Under the pieces are notes generated by a model that saw nothing but the letters and a program-made list of their open reading frames with translations, did not search any database and had not been told where the DNA came from. Shown here piece after piece: positions 1 to 10,732 of a DNA stretch of 64,000 nucleotides (positions within the stretch are counted from its first letter, which is position 1; every line of letters starts with the position of its first letter). The position numbers and the translations under genes were made by a program. Origin of the DNA: Tetrapyrgos nigripes (taxonomy: Eukaryota > Basidiomycota > Agaricomycetes > Agaricales > Campanellaceae); NCBI GenBank assembly GCA_013368315.1, contig JAACJM010000017.1:434001-498000 (forward strand). Reading direction: 5' to 3'.

Positions 1-66
1 GTCAATTAAATGTTACTGAATATAAATAGACAGCTCAGGCTGGACTATGTCTGCCTTGTCATCTTC
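1..66 (+). repeat. Left terminal inverted repeat, 66 bp
   Basis: Perfect inverted match to 2121-2186. It contains non-satellite sequence for about 50 bp and then runs into the satellite motif. Confidence 0.9.
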
Positions 67-252
67 GTCTGCTCAGTCTGTTAGGTCTGCCTTGTCTGCC
101 TTGTCTGCCTTGTCTGCCCCGTCTGCCCCATCTGTCTCATCTGCCTCATTTGCTCCATCTGCCTCGTCTGCTCCATCTGCCTTGTCTGCCGTGTCTGCCT
201 TGGGACTGCCTTGTCATCTTTGTCTGCTCAGTCTGTTAGGTCTGCTTTGTCT
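51..252 (+). repeat. Internal duplication in left arm
   Basis: A segment at 51-97 (cattcttcgtctgctcag-like, then tgttaggtctgc) recurs with two or three changes at 207-252, so the left arm was itself duplicated with a period of about 156 bp. Confidence 0.6.
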
Positions 253-293
253 GCCTCGTCTGCCTCGTCTGCCTCGTCTGCCTTGTCTGCGGG

Positions 294-2120
294 GCAGACA
301 AGGCAGACGGAGCAGACGGAGCAGACGGAGCAGACGGAGCAGACGGAGCAGACGGGGCAGACGAGGCAGACGGAGCAGACGAGGCAGACGGTGCAGACGA
401 GGCAGACGGGGCAGACGAGGCAGACAGGGCAGACGAGGCAGATGGGGCAGACAAGGCAGACGAGGCAGACGGGGCAGACAAGGCAGATGAGGCAGACAGA
501 GCAGACGAGGCAGACGGTGCAGACGAGGCAGACGAGGCAGACGGAGCAGACAAGGCAGACGAGGCAGACGAGGCAGATGAGGCAGACGAGGCAGACGAGG
601 CAGATGAGGCAGACGAGGCAGACGAAGCAGACCGGGCAGACGAAGCAGACCGGGCAGACCGGGCAGACGAGGCAGACGGGGCAGACGAGGCAGACGAGGC
701 AGACGGGGCAGACGAGGCAGACGAGGCAGACGGGGCAGACGAGGCAGACGAGGCAGACGGGGCAGACGAGGCAGACGAGGCAAACGGGGCAGACGAGGCA
801 GACGGGGCAGACAAGGCAGACGAGGAGACGAGGCAGACGGGGCAGACGAGGCAGACGAAGCAGACGGGGCAGACGGGGCAGACGAAGCAGACGGGGCAGA
901 CGGGGCAGACGGAGCAGACGAGGCAGACGGGGCAGACGGAGCAGACGAGGCAGACGGGGCAGACGGAGCAGACGAGGCAGACGGGGCAGACGGAGCAGAC
1001 GAGGCAGACGAGGCAGACGGAGCAGACGAGGCAGACGAGGCAGACGGAGCAGACGAGGCAGACGAGGCAGACGGAGCAGACGAGGCAGACGAGGCAGACG
1101 GAGCAGACGAGGCAGACGAGGCAGACGGAACAGACGAGGCAGACGAGGCAGACGGAGCAGACGAGGCAGACGAGGCAGACGAGCAGACGAGCAGACGAGG
1201 CAGACGAGGCAGACGGAGCAGACGAGGCAGACGAGGCAGACGGAGCAGACGAGGCAGACGAGGCAGACGGAGCAGACGAGGCAGACGAGGCAGACGGAGC
1301 AGACGAGGCAGACGAGGCAGACGGAGCAGACGAGGCAGACGAGGCAGACAAGGCAGACGAGGCAGACGGAGCAGACGAGGCAGATGGGGCAGACAAGGCA
1401 GACGGAGCAGACAAGGCAGACGGGGCAGACGAGGCAGACAGAGCAGGCGAGGCAGACAGAGCAGACGAGGCAGACGGAGCAGACGAGGCAGACGAGGCAG
1501 ACGGAGCAGACAAGGCAGATGGAGCAGACAAGGCAGACAAGGCAGACAAGGCAGACAAGGCAGACAAGGCAGACAAGGCAGACGGAGCAGACGAGGCAGA
1601 CGGAGCAGACAAGGCAGAGAAGGCAGATGAGGCAGACAAGGCAGACAAGGCAGACGGAGCAGACAAGGCAGACAAGGCAGACAAGGCAGACAAGGCAGAC
1701 AAGGCAGACAAGGCAGACAGAGCAGGCGGAGCAGACGAGGCTGACGGAGCAGAGGAGGCAGACGGAGCAGATGAGGCAGACGAGGCAGACGAGGCTGACG
1801 GAGCAGACGGAGCAGATGAGGCAGACGAGGCAGACGAGGCTGACGGAGCAGACGGAGCAGATGAGGCAGACGAGGCAGACGGAGCAGACGAGGCAGACGA
1901 GGCAGACGGAGCAGACGAGGCAGACGAGGCAGACGGAGCAGACGAGGCAGACGAGGCAGACGGAGCAGACGAGGCAGACGAGTCAGACGGAGCAGACGAG
2001 GCAGACGAGTCAGACGGAGCAGACGAGGCAGACAAGGCAGACAGAGCAGACGAGGCAGACGAGGCAGACAGAGCAGACGAGGCAGACGGTGCAGACGAGG
2101 CAGACGAGGCAGACGGAGCA
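294..2120 (+). repeat. 9-bp minisatellite array (GAGGCAGAC family)
   Basis: About 200 units of nine bases, mainly GAGGCAGAC, GGAGCAGAC, GGGGCAGAC and AAGGCAGAC. A 27-bp higher-order unit (one GGAGCAGAC followed by two GAGGCAGAC) repeats regularly at about 1005-1330 and again at about 1860-1990. Single phase slips occur near 825 and 1180. Confidence 0.9.
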
Positions 2121-2186
2121 GAAGATGACAAGGCAGACATAGTCCAGCCTGAGCTGTCTATTTATATTCAGTAACATTTAATTGAC
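2121..2186 (-). repeat. Right terminal inverted repeat, 66 bp
   Basis: Reverse complement is identical to bases 1-66. Sequence after 2186 (starting CTGGTTGAATG) is unrelated to the satellite. Confidence 0.9.
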
Positions 2187-2463
2187 CTGGTTGAATGAAT
2201 TCATTGTATTACATTCTGTAAATTTTCAGTAAGCCCTTCTGTATTACTTAATTGACATGCACTGCAAATCCATCCAACAAGTCTCTTGTAAGTCCATTGG
2301 ATATACATGATGACTTACAAAATAGTCACTTTTCAGTAAAGTCATTGTAATGTCTTGTGACTTACAAGTGTCTTACTGTGACCAGTCTGTCACACTGTAT
2401 ATTCTCCATTTAGCATGCAGGTTTTTTCCAGAGACTTACGAGATAGACTTTTAAAACCTGCAT

Positions 2464-3385
2464 CTTGTAATTCCCTTGTAAAGTCACAAGTCTTTCTAGA
2501 GTATTACTGTGACACAGCTGTCCCTCCGTAAATTCAGTGTAAATATGAGCAGTCTTACCCAAGACTTTCAAGTTCTACCTTCTGGTAAGTTCTCTGTAAA
2601 TTTTACTTGGTTACAAATTGTCTTACTGTGACATTATCTCACACTGAAATACCCTGGTATTTCAGTTCTGTTTTACAAGAAGACATACTGTGACAAAAAA
2701 GTCACCTTGTAATTCCACTGTATGCTCTTCAATGCTATACTGTGACAAAGCCTCACACTGAAAGTCCATGGTATGTCCTTGCAGCTTACAATGGTCTTTC
2801 AGAATAGTCCTCATTTTTTGTCTATTTTGTAATACACTTGTAAGTCAAGCCAACTTACATATTGATTGGTTCCCCATAATACTCTTGTAATACTCCAGTA
2901 AGGCTGAGGATTTACCAGTGTTTGTAGCAAATCTTTCTTGTAATTCCTTCATAATACAGCTAGTCTTACAAGTGTATTACTGTGACTTGATTGTCACTTT
3001 GTAAATTTCCTGCAGATTTTGCTTCCTTGTAAGTCCTTTGTAAATCTCTCTTGCCTTACTGTTTGTCATACTGTGATTATCTGTCACACTGAAATACTCC
3101 AGTATTTCCTATGTGTCTTACTACATGACATATTGTGACAAAAAGTCACCCTGAAATTCCTGTGTAATTCCACAGTATATCCACCAAGGGTCTACAGTGA
3201 CAGCAAGTCACACTGAAAGTCCATGGTATTTCTTTATGACTTACAATGGTCATACAAGGTTGTTCTAATTTTTTCTGTCTCTTGTAATACTAATGTATGA
3301 CAAGGAGTCTTACATATTGATTGACTTGGTGTAATACTCTTGTAAAACCTCAGTAAAGCAGAGGATTTACAAGTGTTTGCACCCA
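2464..3385 (+). repeat. Diverged tandem duplication, period about 450-470 bp
   Basis: Copy one is about 2464-2937 and copy two about 2938-3385. Landmarks recur in the same order: CTTGTAATTCC, TATTACTGTGAC, CACTGAAATAC, a TGTGACAAAAAGTCAC-type inverted motif, CACACTGAAAGTCCATGGTA, CTTACATATTGATTG, and AGAGGATTTACAAGTGTTTG near the end. The whole 2187-3385 stretch is AT-rich and dense in GTAA/TTAC and TGTGAC/GTCACA words. No protein is visible. 2187-2463 has the same word content but no clear unit. Confidence 0.7.
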
Positions 3386-3520
3386 GTGAAGGACCTCAAT
3401 AGCCTTTTCGTTTTTCTCCTTCGGAGTCCAGAGGAAGGGCAGAGTCATATTATTGGCATTGCCAAGAAGTCCGAGTACGGTTCCATAAACGCGAAAAAAA
3501 CAAAAAAAAAAAGAGGAAAA
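3386..3520. other. Short spacer with A-rich tract
   Basis: Contains an A-rich run at about 3494-3520 directly before the gypsy LTR-like sequence. No gene. Confidence 0.4.
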
Positions 3521-4321
3521 TGTGGGCCATCGCTGCGTGTGGCACGATAACGAGGCCCAGATCTGGATTTTGCTGACTAGGAGACCCTAGATTTGCTACC
3601 TAAATGGGCCTCGTAATGGATGGTGAGCAACGATGAGCATTGCAGGCCACGTGTTTTTGCGGCAACAGCCGGTAGATCTATCGAACACAGCCACACGGGA
3701 GCGTCAGATTATTCGTATTTTAAAGACTACTTTACAAAAGTCTAATTATCATCGTGAGTACTACTTATAATTTCGCTTATTACTCAAATCAACGCTCCGT
3801 GCGTAGGACTCGCCGTCATTATCATCGTGCCTCCGTGGCTGAGCCTTTGTGGCCACCGTCTCACCTCCGTGGCTCAGGCGTCAGCCTCTCTTGAATTTTT
3901 GATCTGAACTTTCCCGTTTTACCATCTCCTCCTTTCTGCATTTTCCAGAATCTTTTCTCCAAATTTGTTTGAATTATTTGTCTCGTTTTTCCCCTCTTTG
4001 TATGTTTCAGACTTGATCTCACCATTAACCATTTCCCATGTACTTATAGCCTGAGAGACTCATTTTCCCCATCTCATTCTTTCTTTCCCCATCTTCACTA
4101 TTGAGTCTCTCAGGTACATCTCTTCTCATTCTTTCTTTCCCCATTCGGCACTCATCAGTGTACTCGCAGTATCACTCAGTTGTTTTCACATTACCCGCCC
4201 ACCACTCCCATTTATTTACATTTTCTTGTATATTATCTTGTATACTAGCCTTGCTGAGTCACATGTACTCAAAATATACTCATACGACAGGGGAGTCACT
4301 GTTTCAGGGCTCCCCGTGACC
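3521..4321 (-). repeat. Probable gypsy LTR
   Basis: One edge (TGTGGGCC) is shared with 6362. The other edge is placed near 4321 because similarity to a second copy at 52542-52780 ends at CCCCGTGA. The shared part includes an inverted pair GAGAGACTC...GAGTCTCTC and the words GTTTCAGGGCTCCCCGTGA versus GTTTCAAGGCCTCCCCGTGA. The exact edges are inferred. Confidence 0.5.
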
Positions 4322-4495
4322 TTCCTGCCCACTCTCACACAAAATTTCAACAGATGCATTGACAAGATAATTAGAAGAAATAAAGGGCCTCGTAAAAGAA
4401 ACCCTCTCTGCTTGGGTGCTGATTTCAATACCCATGGCCGACAGAGATGGACCATTGAGGTATTGACAGAATGCACTTCTCTTGATGATGACTAA

Positions 4496-5560
4496 TCACT
4501 GACACTCGCATAAGGCAGAAGAAACACATTGCTGGTGGATTGCAGGGGCGTTCCAGATCCCCATGGGCATGACAACCAATTCATACAAGCTGAGAGGAGT
4601 ATTTACTGCAGTAAGTGGGATGCTTGCCTCATCGAGTTGTGTTTGAAACAAAGAATCAGTCATGTCTATCTTGCCCCAGATCTTTCCTTTGGCACAGTCT
4701 GAAAGAATCTCCTCAATTTGTGGTAGGGGATGTCTGTCAGGTACAGTATTTTTATTCAAGATTCTGTAGTCATTGACCCAGTGTGGTAGTGCAGTAGGAT
4801 CTGCCTTAGGGATCAGGAAGGCAGGGGAAGAAACTGGTGATGAGGAGGGCTGGATCCTTCACATTTCAATGTGCTTTTGAGCCAAAATGCCCCACGCCTC
4901 ACAATATTTCTTAGGAGAGGAGTAGAACTGAGCTTGTATGGCTGAGTGAGCACTCTTGAGCTTGATGGAACAAGTGATATCAGTCGGCAGCTCATCAACA
5001 TGAGGGATAGGTAAGAAACAAATACTAATACCAAACCTCCATTTTTTTTTTTGGAGCCTTGAATACTGCAGAGTACTTCTCCTTCAGTCACTGCACATGT
5101 TCACTATACTCCTGCAAAATCTCAAGGTTCTCAATGCACTTTAGCAAGGCAGCAGTGACGTTTAGTGGTGCAATGTCCTTGGAGATATGGAGATGAGGAT
5201 TATGTTCATGAAATATCTTTAATTTGTGAATAACATTAAGGTGCAGTTGGCATATGTCAAGCTGATGCTGCTTGGGAGTACATGTAGGGTAGGTTACATG
5301 TGATGCAAGTACAGACGGGTGGAGTAAATCAAAACCAGAAGCTTTATGTATACATGAGCCAGCCTTGTGGTTGATGACTAGGTCGTTGTGAATAAGAAAA
5401 GGTTTTCCCAGTATCATAGGTGCACAAAGAGAAGGAGTGACGATCATGTGTCAAGTATGGGAGGTCCACCCTTGAACTAGGACCATCACCACAGTACATG
5501 TGACCCCCTGATGATGTATCTGGCGCCTGGCCTCTACGTGGCTCAAGGGACAAGTACCTT
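4496..5560 (-). pseudogene. Ty3/gypsy Pol remnant (protease and start of reverse transcriptase)
   Basis: Read on the minus strand, 5560-5091 resembles the C-terminal half of a retroviral aspartyl protease (motif APMILGKPFL followed by HNDLVINHKAG). 5091-4813 is the connector and 4759-4496 is the first fingers/palm part of a reverse transcriptase (PDRHPLPQIEEIL, GKIWGKIDMTDSLFQT, VMPMGIWNAPA). At least two frame breaks and an in-frame stop interrupt it. The YxDD box, RNase H and integrase are absent. Upstream sequence (5560-6361) continues as poorly conserved element interior with no intact frame. Confidence 0.7.
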
Positions 5561-6361
5561 CAGGGAAACTAACAGGCGTTCTCAGAAATGAGAGAATAGG
5601 CTCAGGATGAGCACAACCGTGGCAATGGTACTCTAGTGCTTCAGCGCTAGCATGTAAAACCAGGTCGACCCTGAGGATGGGGATTGCAGCAATGGACTCG
5701 CTGCAGTGTCAGGATGTGGCACAGGGTCTACTTTAACATATACGGACTATGTGTAGAACCTCTGAACTTTAACAAGGAGTGAAAAAATTCTCTGCCTTCG
5801 AAACAGAAACTTTCTGGATGCACTTGGAAACCCTGGGCACCATTGTAACCCAACTCTGACCATGAGCGCCAGCGAGAATGCAAATATCTATGAGATGCTC
5901 AGCCACTCATGCCCACTGTTGTGCAGCGACCGCCAACCCTCCCCAAAGATACTGGAAATGAGCCATGCAAACATGCAAAACTACAGCCGTTGGACCCTAG
6001 TCAACACGAGGCTACCCATAGCTAAGATATGAGTGCACTAGTGCCACTCCATACTCACGACACCCAGCCCTGACACCAAGAAAGGGTCCTTAAGGAGCAA
6101 AATGCGAAATTCCTCCCCCCTAGTGTCCTCTCTCCGAGTCATAGACCAATAGCAGATAACGAGCAACGCATCTAGGACCAAACTGGACATGACGACTCCA
6201 ACTCTGGCCCTTCTCCCACCTTAGACCAAGAGAATGCTGACGTGAACCAGTCACTGGTAAAAGGGCAGGCCTCAAAGAAGCTGAGAGACAGTAATGGATT
6301 GGGAATAGGCAGCTGTCCTGAGGTACGAGTACATCATCTCAAAACCAGGTAATGAACGGGG

Positions 6362-6410
6362 TGTGGGCCATCGCTAATGCGTGGCGAGTACGAGGCCGCA
6401 GGGTTCAGTC
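6362..6410 (-). repeat. Truncated gypsy LTR end
   Basis: TGTGGGCCATCGCTAATGCGTGG and following bases match 3521 onward for about 45 bp with small differences, then stop at the junction with the Helitron unit. Confidence 0.55.
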
Positions 6411-6428
6411 AATTAAATAAGAATTAAA

Positions 6429-7395
6429 CTATATTCCATTTTCGCTACAGACATAAAGGACCACTACAGCCTTCTTATGCGCAAAGAATTCCAGAGCGTC
6501 ATTGTTAGCTTGGACATCTGGAGATAACTTTGTTGCTATACCAGTTCCAATGCCGTCATAGACCCATTCATGGGCACCATCAAACATCCTAGTGATGAAG
6601 TGATCATTTCCGAAATAAATAATACCATTTATGTGATACTGTTTTGACTCAGCTCCTTGAGGCACATGTATGATATTCTGAATCTGCATATTGCCCTCAT
6701 AAGGTATTGATATTAGGAAAAATTTGGGGAATCTTTGGAATGTGTATTTCCGAAGCATGTCTGAGTGACAAGAGGGACATTGATCAGCCCATGGCTCCAC
6801 AAAATGAGACACGCAAGCTTGAGTTGACTGATAAGTACCAGTAGTCCGAGTCAACAGGAGATTGTGTTGCATCCTCTCCCGAAGCGAGAAGTGGTTGTTA
6901 CTGCAGAAGACTGTTCTCTTAGTGGTGGGATTGACTGACCGCATCAACTCATGCAGGACATCGCTTGTATCTGCATAAGCCCCATCTGGAAAAGCATCAG
7001 GATCAATTATAGATCTCTGATATCAGCGTAGTTTGATGAGTTTGACTGGAAAGTGGCTGAAAGCTCATTCATTAAAATTGAGGAGAAATTATCACTTTCA
7101 CCAAGAAAGCGGCTCTTTCTGTTCTGAACAAATGATAAAGAAGCATGAGAGCAGAGTCATATGCACAACTGTTAGCAGACCACTTGAGTGTGGGATAATC
7201 ATGACTTGGAGCTTGTTCAGATACACTGGTTTCTTCTGAAAGAATTGAAATTGATTTGTCCTTCATTTCATTGCAATCCAGACTGGTCATATCAATAGGT
7301 ACAAAATTACCTGATTGCTTTTTCTTTGCATGATGTTTTGTCTCTTCTTTTTCCAGTATTATCCAAGAAATATCTTTATGCAGTGTAGACTCAAA
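6429..7395 (-). pseudogene. Ubiquitin-specific-protease-like (C19) module, frameshifted
   Basis: Downstream of the helicase on the same strand. The N-terminal piece (about 7395-7072) contains WSANSCAYDSALMLLYHLF, matching the cysteine box of C19 peptidases (N..C..D). It shifts frame near 7075, shows a second shift near 7015, and continues to 6429. The C-terminal piece contains two Cys-x2-Cys-like pairs and YHINGIIYFGNDHFITR, which fits the histidine box, then WVYDGI. Catalytic Cys and His are both visible. The final residues NGI end 18 bp before the old gypsy LTR. Known: Helitrons of other lineages carry OTU- or Ulp1-type proteases. Inference: this was the C-terminal domain of, or a co-gene with, the helicase. 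It could instead be a captured host gene. Confidence 0.55.
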
Positions 7396-7415
7396 TTTTT
7401 CATCTGCATCCCATA

Positions 7416-9545
7416 CTAGACTCTATGTCTATTGCCAAAATGTGATCTATATTGTTGTATGAGTGGTCCTCTTAATTCTCCAATAATTAAACGTGGCAAT
7501 TTTTGATCTACACGTAACTTAGTGATGTCATTCAGAATTTCCAATTCCCTTAGTTCTTGTCGATATCCACCTTTATTGCTAATACCACCAGTAATATGAC
7601 TAACATTAAAACCTTGTAAAATCATAGTCCCACTTGCACTAGAGCTCCTTGACAAAGCAGTATAGATGGCCCGGAAATCACGACTATTGTATATGTCTGC
7701 CACATTGGGGTCTCGTGTTTTCCCTTGGGAAGCAAAGTCTGTCATTGCAAAATTGGGTAGAATTTCTACTTGAGTTCTAGAGATCTGAATGATTCTGTCA
7801 TCAGGCAGCTTACAGTTAATATGTCGTGTATTTGGGGTAATAGGAACAACATTGAGGGGCAGGTCTTTGAACTGAATATTTGTAGGAGGCTTTTCAAGTT
7901 TGACATACAGCACATCCAGCACAAGTTGACCATGTTTTCCCTTCCTAGCTTGCCACCCATGCACTGTACCTTCTTGACCTTTGGTTATACAAAGCTCAGT
8001 TGCACCATTGAAACGGATCATGACAGGCAGACCTTTACACAAGTGAAGAGTACTGGGAATTTGCATATTATTCGTTGGAGCTTGCTTCCACAGTAGCTGC
8101 TGTACATGTTTGTCAATTTGGTGTTTTGTAGCTTTTCTGCATTTGCATTTTCGATCATGAGTTTTAGTAGGAGGTTCATCAAAAACAACCTCTTCATCAT
8201 CAGAGAAAAAGGGTGTGAGTACTTGGCCTGTCTCTGCAGCAAATTGTTTACTGCCCAGTTCATTAGCTACATCCTTGTGTTTGTTATAAGTCAAAATTAT
8301 GGAAGTATTGTGGAAACGAGGGTTATCAATAGACCGAGAATCATTTGAAGGGTCTGAGATTAATGATTGCAAGAAACTAATATCCTCTGTAGTGCAATTT
8401 TTATATCTCATGTTCTCCAATGCTTGACGAAATTTGTTATCTTGATCTGACTTTCTGGTTTGTCGACAGTTCTTTCTCAAGAGTACTACAGTGTTGACTT
8501 GATGCCATAAATATTTTCCAATACTGGCTTGTTGGTCTGAAGAATTGGAACCTATGATATGGCTATATAATGATATACTTTCACCACCCATGGCCAGTGG
8601 CAATTGCGCAAAATCACCTGCAAATATCATGTTCATCCCACCAAATGGAAGAAGTGGTTGATTCAAAGCAGTGGCCATCTTTGCACTGATTTTGTACATG
8701 TCTTTACAAGAAAGCATTGAAACTTCATCTAAAAAAACATAATTCACGCCACTGAGTCTGGAACAAATTTGGGATAGAGATGTCTTCCAAAACTCACCCT
8801 CCTCTGATGAATTGATCCCAAAAATGGAGTGATAAGTGGAACCCTGAATCAAAGCTGCTGCTGTCCCAGTTGGTGCAACCACTATCATGCGGTAGCTCTC
8901 ATCCCTCTCTTTAAAGAACTCTCTCAGAGTCTTCAGGACTTGAGTTTTACCTGTCCCTGCCATGCCACCAACATACATCTTCAACTGGTCTGAAATTGAA
9001 CTGACAGCATGGTTTGCAATAATACGAAAAGCTCTTTCCTGTTCTTGATTCAATTGAAATTTGATACATAAATCATCTATGAGTTTTTTGGTGTGATTAC
9101 TCTTGAATTTCTCCTCAAATATATGTTGATCAAGAATTTCTACCTGATTGGGATATTTGTTAGGAAAGTTATTTGGTCTGTCTTTGTTGTGCTTCAATCT
9201 ATTTGTTAACACACTTCCCTTCATTTTCGCAATTTCCAGTCTCCATACATTTGAACTCCTTAAAGGAAAGTCAAAAGAGGCTGGTATAAGATTTTTCAAG
9301 TCACATTTTGCATTTGACCACCCCGTATTCACTAGTAAATCAGTCATCTCTTGCATGTCTAACTGCCTGCGTATTTCACATGCACTTATACTGTCATCTG
9401 AACATTTAAATGGATCAAAATTAACTCCGTCATCAAATTCAGGCTCTAAACTGGAAGGATCAATTCCAAGACTCTGAGCTTTTCTTTGAGCATGATAGTC
9501 ATCTCTTGAATCCAAACATTCAAATTGAAGTTCAAAATTGTCCAT
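7416..9545 (-). pseudogene. Helitron PIF1-like helicase domain
   Basis: A 709-residue open frame, the longest surviving part of the Helitron protein. Walker A is GGMAGTGKTQVLKTL (about residue 190), followed by VAPTGTAAALIQGSTYHSIFG, Walker B YVFLDEVSML, the motif FGGMNMIFAGDFAQLPL, and the C-terminal helicase motifs (LCKGLPVMIRFN, then FASQGKTRD and YTALSRS). These are the SF1B PIF1/RecD signatures used to unwind DNA during rolling-circle transposition. The helicase domain itself looks complete and could fold, but upstream Rep parts are disconnected by stops. The frame ends at HRV; sequence just downstream continues in another frame into the protease-like module. Confidence 0.85.
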
Positions 9546-9593
9546 CAGGAACTTTTGATGGGTAGAAAATTGATAGATAAGGAATGCACTATC

Positions 9594-10513
9594 TCAAATT
9601 TCATCCTTGATCTTAAGATCTTCTCCTGTTCTCCAAGGTTTGAAAAGTGTCAACATTACTGAGCAGTAGAACTCTCTGTCACCTTTATTTTTTCTTGGTA
9701 ATGATGGCCCAATAAAGTTAGGCACAATATTCTTCCTATTGTGCATGCACAAGTAATGTGTACTGGCCAAAGGGTGGTCATCCATAAATGGATGTCCATT
9801 TCTGGGCAACCTATGTTTTTGCAAAGGCCTGGCTTTGTTTTGAGTACTAGGACGCACAACTTCCAATGTATCTTTATCTGATGCTTCATCTGATGAACTG
9901 CTGCAATCATAGTTTTCAGACCTCTCATCATCAGAGCAATCAATTTCTTTATTGCCTGCTTTAAGTTTGACGCGTTCACATTGGCAGACCCATTTGTATA
10001 AAGTCATCTCATTTAAAGCTTTTGGACGGTATATATAATCAAAATTTGAGGAAAACCCTACAATCTTGCCCTTGTGACGAATCACCACTACCTTTTCCTC
10101 ATTATTGGGTGGGACTTCCTCAGGTTCTCGCCAAAACTTATGTGCTTCATTGACAAAGTCTTTCCAATAAAAGGATTTGAACTCATGACTTGTGTAATGA
10201 TCAGGTTTATCTAAAAGATACATAGCAATCATTGGTGCGCCCAGCTCCATCTTGACCGACAGTAAGTTAACCCCTTGGGTAATAATTTTTCTTGCTTTCT
10301 CATGGCGGGGTAAACTACCTGTCAACATTTCCGCATTTCTTTGTAAAATAGTATGAATAACTTCAGATTCCATTTTGTAATGTACTCTGTCACATACAGC
10401 ACAACAGCCTTTATTGCTGTCCCTGATAGCAATGATGAGACATCAGAGTTACATCTCAGTAAGTATGTCATAGTTTGGTTGTAGGTATTAATCCAAGCTT
10501 CTGACTTTTTCAT
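9594..10513 (-). pseudogene. Helitron Rep C-terminal part and linker
   Basis: The piece 10513-10322 contains the Rep tyrosine motif (LYVTEYITK), preceded by a typical MKKSEAWINTYNQTMTYLLRC stretch (about 10510-10448). 10373-9594 is the Rep-to-helicase linker (APMIAMYLLDKPDHY, then FKSFYWKDFV), ending in an acidic Ser/Asp-rich run. The two frames overlap and are out of phase by a frameshift. The two tyrosines are the nucleophiles expected for strand transfer in Helitron Rep proteins. Confidence 0.7.
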
Positions 10514-10732
10514 TCTCAGGGCACCTGTTTCAGTGTCAACTTGCGTTGAGGGGAAGGTTTCACGTGGAAACCTGGCTTTGCAGGTACCAAATTTATTGTC
10601 AATTCAACCCAGATAATCTTTACCTGCCTTCCTTGTTCCTTGCTTGGTCAAAGTAGATTTGCATTTGTGTATATGAGTTTGGGATACAATATTGTCCACT
10701 TCCTGTTGGTAATTTTTATACCACGCTTTACA

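Larger units (their letters stand above)
1..2186. mobile_element. Terminal-inverted-repeat element filled with a 9-bp minisatellite
   Basis: The first 66 bases and bases 2121-2186 are perfect inverted copies (outer end GTCAATTAAATGTTACTG). Everything between is a 9-bp satellite, read as CTGCCTCGT-type units on the left (67-290) and as GAGGCAGAC-type units on the right (294-2120). The switch point is a perfect palindrome with arms 276-290 and 294-308 around GGG. Long reading frames exist in several frames on both strands only because the repeat contains no stop codon, and no transposase is visible. It looks like a non-autonomous foldback-type element. The window starts exactly at the left terminus, so a target-site duplication cannot be tested. 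Confidence 0.8.
3521..6410 (-). mobile_element. Decayed, internally deleted Ty3/gypsy retrotransposon
   Basis: The sequence starting TGTGGGCCATCGCT at 3521 recurs at 6362, as expected for the same end of two LTRs. Between them, on the minus strand, are retroviral-type protease and reverse-transcriptase remnants. The right copy is only about 50 bp long and breaks off at the Helitron junction near 6410. Integrase and most of the reverse transcriptase are missing, and frames are broken. Non-autonomous relic. Confidence 0.6.

Noticed and set aside
294..2120. CRISPR array
   Set aside because: Units are contiguous 9-bp repeats without spacers, in a eukaryotic genome.
47..2142. Reading frames of up to 643 codons in several frames on both strands
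   Set aside because: They exist only because the 9-bp repeat has no stop codon; products are simple repeats with frame slips.
6361..6420. Helitron 3' terminus with CTRR and hairpin
   Set aside because: No CTRR followed by T at the junction and no convincing hairpin before it.
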